DNA of 20,559 nucleotides from Sulfurivirga sp964427185 (GTDB taxonomy: Bacteria > Pseudomonadota > Gammaproteobacteria > Thiomicrospirales > Thiomicrospiraceae), in contig CAYRSN010000023.1 of assembly GCA_964427185.1 (NCBI GenBank), forward strand, positions 1 to 20,559, given 5' to 3'. Below, one piece after another: positions 15,064-20,559 of the stretch. The notes under the pieces are model-generated. The model worked only from the letters and a program-made list of their open reading frames with translations, made no database searches and was not told where the DNA came from. Position numbers and translations under genes: made by a program. Each line of letters starts with the position of its first letter. Position 1 is the first letter of the stretch.

Positions 15064-15086
15064 AAAAATTGATTTTTACAATTATA
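15064..15086 (-). promoter_or_regulatory. Candidate fabA–fabB promoter -10 box and adjoining inverted repeat
   Basis: Minus-strand TATAAT at 15086–15081 would start transcription near 15074, 32 bases before fabA. The best -35-like TTGCCG is 19 bases upstream, so that part is weak. Overlapping the expected start is an A/T inverted repeat: AAAAAT (15064–15069) and ATTTTT (15072–15077) around TG. It sits where a repressor such as FabR or a FadR-type regulator could act, but it does not match either known site that I recall. Confidence 0.4.
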
Positions 15087-15117
15087 TCAGTCCAAAGGGG
15101 GCAGACGGCAAGCGCAC

Positions 15118-17823
15118 TTATGAAACTTCTTCCGTGTGCACCTGCCATACCGCACCGACCCGCTCCGGCCAAGGAGCTACCTGCTCTGGCGCAACGCAGC
15201 GCCCTTGCTGCTGCAGAGCCAACCGGTGCCCCAGATGACGATAGTGCAGATAAGCCTCCTTTAAAACCTGTACATGCGCTTCGGGCAGCAACCTATCTGC
15301 AGCCAGTGCTTCCAGCTGGCGCACATTATCTGTCCAGCATACCGGTGCCGCATGCCGGTGCCCATGTGCCAGAATCAGATACTGCACGATAAACTCAATA
15401 TCCACCAGTCCGCCTCGCCCCTGTTTTAAGTCAAAACAATCTTTACGAGTATCCAGGTGCCGGCGCATTTTCTCCCGCATATTCACCACAGCCTGACGCA
15501 CGGTTTCTGTCTCTCTTGGCTGCCTCAACACAGCCGTGCGCACCTGTGCAAAGGCAGCACATACTGACTTCCCACCCACGACACAACGGGCACGCACCAG
15601 TGCCTGCAGCTCCCACAACCAGGCCTTTTCCTGCAGATACTGCCGGTAGCTTTTCAAAGAAACGGCCAGCAAACCATCCTGCCCATTCGGACGCAGGCGG
15701 GCATCCACCTCATACAGCCGACCGGACACCATCTGTGTGGTCAGCACAAAAACCATTTTCTGCGCGGCACGGATCATCCAGGTCTGCCCATCCAGCGGAC
15801 GAGCGCCATCACTGCTTTCAGAAGGCTCCACTGCATCATACAGAAACACTACATCCAGATCCGAGCCATACCCCAGCTCATAGCCGCCCAGCTTGCCGTA
15901 GCCCACCACCAACAGTTCACCGCCAGGCAGCGCCCCGTGGCGCGCGATCATCCACTGCATGACCCACTGATGCACCCCCTTCAACACAGCCTCTGCAATC
16001 CAGGTTAAATGATCACTCACCACCATAACCGGCAGCACGCCCATGACATCCTGTGCCGCAACTTGAAACACCTGCAGCTGCTTCCAGTGACGCAGCTGCT
16101 CCATAAATTGCTCTTCATCTTCTCCCCACTGCGACAACACTGCCTGTACACCAGCTATATAGTCTGCCTGCTGCGGGGTTTCATACAGCGCATCCGGGGT
16201 CATCAGCCACTCCAGCAAGGCTGGATGACGCACCAGCATTTCCGTCAGCCAGGGGCTGGCACACACCAGCTTAACCAGCTCCTCCCGCGCCTGGCCATGT
16301 TGCTTCAGCATCACCAGATACACGCTGCGCCGAGTCACCGCCTCCACAACCTGAAGCAAACGCCGCACTCCTTCAGCCAGATCATCACATTCGATTTCAA
16401 ACAGCGTCTGAAGCAGCAAAGGCATTACCTCATCCAAGCGCTGCCTTGCTTCCGCGCTCAGCCTGGCCACCTTTGCACTGGTGCGAAATGCCTCCAGTGC
16501 CTGCTGCACCGAAGATATGACCTCAGCATTCACCCCGCCCAGAGGTGCCGCCCACTCCAAAGGAGTCTGCCACAGCTGCTGCCAGGTATCGGAAACAGAA
16601 GCGGTTTCATCCCTGAATAAGGTATCGAAACGCTGTTGCACATGTGCCCTGACAGATGCCAGCCACGACATAAAGGCATTCGTGCCATCATAACCAAGGC
16701 TTACAGCCAGTACATCCAGCCGCTCTGTATCTTCCGGCAGGGTATGCATCTGCTCATCGGCGTACATCTGCAGGTGGTTTTCTACCCGACGCAGGGCATC
16801 ATAATCCGTACACTGTGCCGCTACGGTGTCAGCATCCACCAGCCTCAGTGCTTCTATTGCTGCAAGCCCCTCATACAGGCTGGGCGTGCGCAAAGCCTTA
16901 TACCGCCCGCCATACAGCAGCTGAAAAGCCTGCACCCAGAACTCCACCTCCCTGATCCCTCCGGGGCCCAGCTTGATATTGTTTTCCATGCCCTTTTGCC
17001 GCACTTGCGCATCAATCTGCTGCTTTAAGTCTCGCAACGCATCAATGGCAGAAAAATCCAAATAGCGTCGATACACAAAAGGCTCCAGCTCAGCCAGCAG
17101 CGCCGCTCCCGACTCAAGGTCTCCCGCCACCGGACGCGCCTTCAGCAGAGCATAACGCTCCCAGTCACGGCCGTGCACTTCATAGTACTGCACCATGCTG
17201 GCAAAACTCACCGCCAACGGCCCTGTAGAACCAAATGGACGTAACCGCCAGTCTACTCGATAAACAAATCCGTCAGCCGTCTGCTCACTTAACAAAGGAG
17301 TCAGCTGCTGCACCAGTTTGATAAAAAACTGCTGATTATCCAGCGGGCGAATCCCGTCTGTTTCTCCGCTTTCCGGAAAGCAGGCGATCAGATCAATATC
17401 ACTGGAAAAGTTCAGCTCCCCTCCCCCCAGCTTGCCCATTCCCAACACTACCAGCCGCTGCAGCTGGCCACTGTCCGCACCGATAGGTGAGCCATACTTG
17501 GCAGTCAGCTCGACATAAAGCCAGTCCACTGCCACCTGCAACAGGCTTTCGGCAAGCTGCGTCAGCTGTTTTAAAGTACCCTGCACCGAGTCCAAACCCA
17601 AATAATCCCGAATCACCAGCCTGGCAGCCTGTTTTTGCCTGAAAAGACGCATTTTTTGCTTTAATTCCGCTATATCCGCACACTTTTTAAGTGCAGCAAA
17701 ATCGTCACTTTCAAAAAAAGAAGGAAACCCCGCCTGCCAGAACGCTTCTTCTAAAATCTCTGGTTGTTTCCGCGCCACATCCGCCACAAACGGGCTGAGC
17801 TTCAAAACATCATCCAGCGTCAT
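15118..17823 (-). CDS. glnE: Bifunctional glutamine synthetase adenylyltransferase/adenylyl-removing enzyme
   Basis: GlnE adds AMP to glutamine synthetase when nitrogen is plentiful and removes it when nitrogen is scarce, under PII control. The 901-residue product, slightly shorter than the ~946 of E. coli, has two nucleotidyltransferase halves. The N-terminal one has GMGKLGGGELNFSSDIDLI at about 128–146 (Asp142, Asp144), linked to adenylyl removal. The C-terminal one has GYGKLGGYELGYGSDLDVV near residue 650, linked to adenylylation. The ATG at 17823 has AAAGGA upstream and overlaps the methyltransferase gene by 14 bases. glnK and amtB, whose product GlnK is a PII protein, lie just beyond and divergent. 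Confidence 0.96.
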   Translation of the reverse strand: MTLDDVLKLSPFVADVARKQPEILEEAFWQAGFPSFFESDDFAALKKCADIAELKQKMRLFRQKQAARLVIRDYLGLDSVQGTLKQLTQLAESLLQVAVDWLYVELTAKYGSPIGADSGQLQRLVVLGMGKLGGGELNFSSDIDLIACFPESGETDGIRPLDNQQFFIKLVQQLTPLLSEQTADGFVYRVDWRLRPFGSTGPLAVSFASMVQYYEVHGRDWERYALLKARPVAGDLESGAALLAELEPFVYRRYLDFSAIDALRDLKQQIDAQVRQKGMENNIKLGPGGIREVEFWVQAFQLLYGGRYKALRTPSLYEGLAAIEALRLVDADTVAAQCTDYDALRRVENHLQMYADEQMHTLPEDTERLDVLAVSLGYDGTNAFMSWLASVRAHVQQRFDTLFRDETASVSDTWQQLWQTPLEWAAPLGGVNAEVISSVQQALEAFRTSAKVARLSAEARQRLDEVMPLLLQTLFEIECDDLAEGVRRLLQVVEAVTRRSVYLVMLKQHGQAREELVKLVCASPWLTEMLVRHPALLEWLMTPDALYETPQQADYIAGVQAVLSQWGEDEEQFMEQLRHWKQLQVFQVAAQDVMGVLPVMVVSDHLTWIAEAVLKGVHQWVMQWMIARHGALPGGELLVVGYGKLGGYELGYGSDLDVVFLYDAVEPSESSDGARPLDGQTWMIRAAQKMVFVLTTQMVSGRLYEVDARLRPNGQDGLLAVSLKSYRQYLQEKAWLWELQALVRARCVVGGKSVCAAFAQVRTAVLRQPRETETVRQAVVNMREKMRRHLDTRKDCFDLKQGRGGLVDIEFIVQYLILAHGHRHAAPVCWTDNVRQLEALAADRLLPEAHVQVLKEAYLHYRHLGHRLALQQQGRCVAPEQVAPWPERVGAVWQVHTEEVS

Positions 17824-18640
17824 CAGTTTCTTCCTTTGGCGGGATCAGTTTCCCTGCGCCATCAAATCGATATAGATAAAGATATGTACCACGCCGATCG
17901 TTCAACTGCCAGATTTCCGTTGGCGGCAGATGCGGCAAAGGAAAGCTGTTGCTGATAAACAAGCTTCGGGGCGCCATCTCCGTCAGCACCTTCTCCTCTA
18001 AACGCGCCATGGGCGCGGGCGATAAAAAAGCATACACTAAATTAAAGGCGCGCAGATCCACCGTCCACAAGTCCATACGATACACTTCACCCTGCCTTCC
18101 TACCCGCCACTTGGCAATCCAGTAAGAGAGCCAGGCTGTCTCCACCCCTACCGACCGGGTCATATCCGCACAATGCCTGCCCATATAGCGCACCATCTGC
18201 CCCCACCCGCACCCAAGATCACAGAAAGCCACCGGCTGCTCCAGCGTTTTTGCCGCCACACACACTGCCTTTTGTACCTGTGCATTGCTTAAATAAAGGG
18301 GCACACCTTCTGTCAGGGCATTACGAAATACCAGCCAAAGCACCAACACCACTACACCCGCTGCTGCCACAAACGTCTGTTCATGCAACGCCAGCCACAA
18401 CAAAGGGGGAAACAACCCCTGGATCCACAGCCACCAACGCGGCAACCCGAGCCAGCCGCTTAATAAAACAGCCAGTGCCGACTGCGCCGCAACCCAACCC
18501 CAAAGCGGATAAGGCGGCGGCACGACCGCTGGCAACCAGGCAGCTACCGCGACTAACCCCCCCAGCACCCCGCCTTGCACCAGCATGGCTTTTAAAAAAA
18601 TCGGTACGCGCCCTCCAAGAAGTGCACCACTTTTACTCAA
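17810..18640 (-). CDS. Membrane-anchored class I SAM-dependent methyltransferase
   Basis: The 276-residue protein has an N-terminal membrane region with about four hydrophobic helices (roughly 17–37, 46–63, 68–86, 90–106), followed by a cytoplasmic class I methyltransferase-like domain. The SAM-binding motif I is AFCDLGCGWGQMVRY at 138–152, and VGVETAWLSYWIAKW follows as expected for motif II. The substrate is unknown; lipids or membrane proteins are possible. The start is TTG 18640, supported by AAGGAG nine bases upstream. It overlaps glnE by 14 bases, so the two are probably co-translated. Members of the family are often annotated only as hypothetical membrane proteins, so no specific function is proposed. 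Confidence 0.78.
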   Translation of the reverse strand: MSKSGALLGGRVPIFLKAMLVQGGVLGGLVAVAAWLPAVVPPPYPLWGWVAAQSALAVLLSGWLGLPRWWLWIQGLFPPLLWLALHEQTFVAAAGVVVLVLWLVFRNALTEGVPLYLSNAQVQKAVCVAAKTLEQPVAFCDLGCGWGQMVRYMGRHCADMTRSVGVETAWLSYWIAKWRVGRQGEVYRMDLWTVDLRAFNLVYAFLSPAPMARLEEKVLTEMAPRSLFISNSFPLPHLPPTEIWQLNDRRGTYLYLYRFDGAGKLIPPKEETDDAG

Positions 18641-18724
18641 AGCTGCTCACTCCTTGTGCAAAACCACTTTTCATTAAGTTCTCCAAAAATCATAACCCAA
18701 TGAAAACAAAGATCTTTCCACAAA

Positions 18725-18740
18725 AGGAAAAAGTTTTGCT
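18725..18740 (+). promoter_or_regulatory. Candidate sigma-54 promoter for glnK–amtB
   Basis: AGGAAA-N5-TTGCT places GG (18726–18727) and GC (18738–18739) exactly ten bases apart, the invariant spacing of -24/-12 promoters. The TTGCT half is perfect; the first half matches only GG and one A of TGGCAC. The start would be near 18751, 43 bases before glnK. Sigma-54/NtrC control of glnK–amtB is well established in related bacteria. No convincing pair of NtrC sites was found upstream, only isolated TGCACC and TGTGCA half-like sequences around 18623 and 18655. Confidence 0.6.
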
Positions 18741-18744
18741 TGCT

Positions 18745-18762
18745 AGATTATGCTTTTAATCT
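18745..18762 (+). repeat. Small inverted repeat at the start of the glnK leader
   Basis: AGATTA (18745–18750) and TAATCT (18757–18762) form a perfect 6-bp inverted repeat around TGCTTT. It straddles the start expected from the sigma-54-like promoter, so it may be an operator; only its right arm would be in the message. Short A/T-rich repeats of this size also arise by chance. Confidence 0.3.
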
Positions 18763-18793
18763 CATTAGCCATAACTTCCCTTAAGGAGACAGT

Positions 18794-19132
18794 ATGAAAC
18801 TAATCACTGCAATCATCAAGCCGTTCAAGCTGGATGCCGTGCGTGAAGCACTGCATGAGCTGGATATCCACGGCATGACCGTCACCGAGGTAAAAGGCTA
18901 CGGTCGCCAAAAAGGTCATACCGAAATCTACCGCGGCGCAGAATACGCGGTTGAGTTCATGCCCAAACTGAAAATTGAAGTTGTCGTTAAGGCCGATTTG
19001 GTCGAATCTACCGTTGAAGCCATTATGCAGGCTGCACAGACGGGCAAAATCGGTGATGGCAAAATCTTCATCTCTCCTATTGAAAACGCAATCCGCATCC
19101 GCACCGCCGAAAGCGGCGCGGATGCACTGTAA
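18794..19132 (+). CDS. glnK: Nitrogen regulatory protein PII (GlnK)
   Basis: PII proteins are trimers that sense ATP/ADP and 2-oxoglutarate and, through uridylylation of a T-loop tyrosine, relay nitrogen status. This one has the normal 112 residues, opening MKLITAIIKPFKLDAVREAL. The T-loop reads GHTEIYRGAEYAVEF with Tyr51 as the uridylylation site. The C-terminal signature GKIGDGKIFISPIENAIRIRT is present. AAGGAG lies five bases before ATG 18794. I call it GlnK rather than GlnB because it directly precedes amtB, whose channel GlnK blocks when ammonium is high. It also modulates GlnE, encoded nearby on the other strand. Confidence 0.95.
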   Translation: MKLITAIIKPFKLDAVREALHELDIHGMTVTEVKGYGRQKGHTEIYRGAEYAVEFMPKLKIEVVVKADLVESTVEAIMQAAQTGKIGDGKIFISPIENAIRIRTAESGADAL

Positions 19133-19150
19133 ACCCTAACGGAGGCTCTT

Positions 19151-20398
19151 ATGGAACAACCGACAATTCAACTCGCATACGCGCTGGATACCTTTTACTT
19201 CCTGGTATCCGGTGCACTGGTCATGTGGATGGCGGCAGGCTTTGCCATGCTGGAAGCAGGGCTGGTACGCGCCAAAAACACCACCGAAATCCTAGCTAAA
19301 AACATCGGCCTGTTTGCCATCGCCTGCACCATGTACATGCTGGTGGGTTACAACATCATGTATGGTGACGGTAATGGCGTGATGCCTTCCATCAGCTTCC
19401 TGCTGGGTGGAGATAACGCTCCTGCCGACGTACTGGCCGGTGGAGACGATGCGCCTTACTACTCCAATATGGCGGATTTCTTCTTCCAGGTCGTCTTTGT
19501 AGCCACAGCCATGTCCGTCATATCCGGTGCCGTGGCTGAACGCATGAAACTGATGAGCTTTTTTGTATTCGCCATTATCTTCACCGGCTTCATCTACCCG
19601 GTAGAAGGTTACTGGAAATGGGGTGGCGGCTTCCTGGACGAAATGGGCTTCCAGGACTTCGCAGGCTCCGGCATTGTCCACATGGCCGGCGCAGCAGCTG
19701 CTTTAGCTGGTGTCATCCTGCTGGGTGCACGCAAAGGCAAATACGGCCCCAACGGCGAAGTGCGCCCGATTCTGGGTGCCAACCTGCCGCTGGCCGCACT
19801 GGGCACTTTTATCCTGTGGCTGGGCTGGTTTGGCTTCAACGGCGGCTCTGAACTGAAAATTGCCAACATTGATGAAGCTAATGCTGTTGCCATGGTGTTT
19901 GTCAATACCAACATGGCTGCCGCCGGTGGCGTCATCGGTGCACTGCTGGTGTCCCGTATTATCTTCGGAAAAGTTGACCTGACCATGATTCTTAACGGTG
20001 CACTGGCCGGCCTGGTCGCCATCACTGCCGAGCCGCTGAACCCCACTCCGCTGGAAGCAACCATCTTTGGGTTCGTAGCCGGCGTAATCGTCTTCTTCTC
20101 CATCCTCACTCTGGATAAAAAGTTCAAGATCGACGATCCGGTCGGTGCCATTTCCGTTCACGGGGTTGTGGGCTTCTTCGGCCTGATGATCGTGCCGCTG
20201 ACCAATGCCGATGCCAGCTTCGGCACACAGTTTATCGGAGCAATGGTCATTCTGGGCTGGGTCTTCATCACCTCATTCATTGTCTGGGCAATTCTCAAAG
20301 CCGTCATGGGCATTCGCGCCAGCGAAGAAGAAGAATACGAAGGCCTGGATGTGGGCGAATGTGGACAGGAAGCCTACCCAGAGTTTACCAAAGGCTAA
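19151..20398 (+). CDS. amtB: Ammonium transporter AmtB
   Basis: AmtB is a trimeric inner-membrane channel for ammonium/ammonia, with about 11 membrane helices. The 415-residue product has the conserved opening AGFAMLEAGLVRAKNT and the twin pore histidines, His177 in GSGIVHMAGAAAAL and His337 in AISVHGVVGFFG. WLGWFGFNGGS and NTNMAAAGG are also typical. No cleaved signal peptide is evident. The acidic tail SEEEEYEGLDVGECGQEAYP is the conserved C-terminal region that contacts GlnK. GGAGG sits five bases before ATG 19151, 18 bases after glnK. A strong terminator follows. Confidence 0.96.
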   Translation: MEQPTIQLAYALDTFYFLVSGALVMWMAAGFAMLEAGLVRAKNTTEILAKNIGLFAIACTMYMLVGYNIMYGDGNGVMPSISFLLGGDNAPADVLAGGDDAPYYSNMADFFFQVVFVATAMSVISGAVAERMKLMSFFVFAIIFTGFIYPVEGYWKWGGGFLDEMGFQDFAGSGIVHMAGAAAALAGVILLGARKGKYGPNGEVRPILGANLPLAALGTFILWLGWFGFNGGSELKIANIDEANAVAMVFVNTNMAAAGGVIGALLVSRIIFGKVDLTMILNGALAGLVAITAEPLNPTPLEATIFGFVAGVIVFFSILTLDKKFKIDDPVGAISVHGVVGFFGLMIVPLTNADASFGTQFIGAMVILGWVFITSFIVWAILKAVMGIRASEEEEYEGLDVGECGQEAYPEFTKG

Positions 20399-20439
20399 TC
20401 CAACACTTAATACAGGACTTCCAGTTGACCTCAAAGCTA

Positions 20440-20463
20440 CCCCGCATCATGCGGGGTTTTTTT
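20440..20463 (+). terminator. Rho-independent terminator after amtB
   Basis: CCCCGCA (20440–20446) and TGCGGGG (20450–20456) pair around TCA, followed by seven T (20457–20463). It ends the glnK–amtB transcript about 40 bases after the amtB stop. Confidence 0.93.
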
Positions 20464-20504
20464 ATATTTCCATGCCTCACCCCTTGATATTCCCTTTAAA
20501 AAAC

Positions 20505-20559
20505 TTATACCTGAATCCGTGAGTTCAACATCGCATGGAGCCGGTCTGACTCGGCGATT
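20505..20559 (-). CDS. Possible C-terminal end of a minus-strand gene
   Basis: Reading in from the right edge, one minus-strand frame gives IAESDRLHAMLNSRIQV before a TAA at 20507–20505. This looks like a plausible helical protein end, and its position facing amtB across a terminator fits convergent genes. Only 17 residues are visible and I do not recognise them, so this may be chance. Confidence 0.3.
   Translation of the reverse strand, partial: IAESDRLHAMLNSRIQV

Noticed and set aside
18620..18665. NtrC binding sites upstream of glnK
   Set aside because: Only isolated TGCACC and TGTGCA half-like sequences occur, without the dyad spacing of a real site.
1..20559. CRISPR arrays, insertion sequences, prophage genes, tRNA or rRNA genes
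   Set aside because: No spaced direct repeats, transposase or integrase motifs, terminal inverted repeats or cloverleaf-like segments were seen; nearly all bases are accounted for by housekeeping genes.

Overview
The window looks like ordinary chromosome from a gammaproteobacterium. Supporting signs are a fabA–fabB pair for unsaturated fatty acids, FolX and FolM of the monapterin branch, FtsY, GlnE, and a glnK–amtB pair behind a sigma-54-like promoter. I cannot place it to genus. I see no mobile elements, tRNA or rRNA genes, or CRISPR arrays. Genes are tightly packed, often with 1–14 nt overlaps, and no gene-free stretch exceeds about 155 bases.

Layout: positions 1–122 hold the C-terminal end of a charged, probably coiled-coil protein. 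It overlaps folX (106–500), which carries a one-base frameshift. folE2 follows, then yidD on the opposite strand. A plus-strand run has pyrC, an NAD(P)-dependent aldehyde dehydrogenase of the succinate-semialdehyde type, and a MOSC-domain protein. A minus-strand group (read right to left) is folM, then a HEPN/MNT toxin–antitoxin pair. Next, also on the minus strand, are two M16 peptidase-family proteins (one catalytic, one lacking the zinc motif), rsmD and coaD, with overlapping ends. Divergent from these is ftsY, with a membrane protein that has an RMF-like N-terminus and a C-terminal DUF2914 domain, and a lipoprotein lytic transglycosylase. A bidirectional terminator separates this from fabA–fabB (minus). 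Then come a membrane-anchored methyltransferase and glnE (minus), and divergently glnK–amtB (plus), closed by a strong terminator. The last ~55 bases may hold the end of another minus-strand gene.

How the genes relate: FolE2 (GTP cyclohydrolase), FolX (epimerase) and FolM (dihydromonapterin reductase) together make tetrahydromonapterin, so the apparent break in folX matters. It is most simply explained by one missing A in an A-run, either a real mutation or a sequence error. GlnK, AmtB and GlnE form a nitrogen-control block: ammonium uptake, its PII regulator, and the enzyme that adenylylates glutamine synthetase. FabA and FabB introduce and elongate the cis double bond of unsaturated fatty acids. 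FtsY with the two envelope proteins downstream, and the M16 pair, suggest envelope and membrane-protein functions clustered around the centre.

The least described parts are the RMF-like/transmembrane/DUF2914 protein translated from an overlap with ftsY, the four-helix membrane methyltransferase overlapping glnE, and the HEPN/MNT pair whose ribosome-binding site overlaps the end of folM. I did not find a clearly new multi-gene system.
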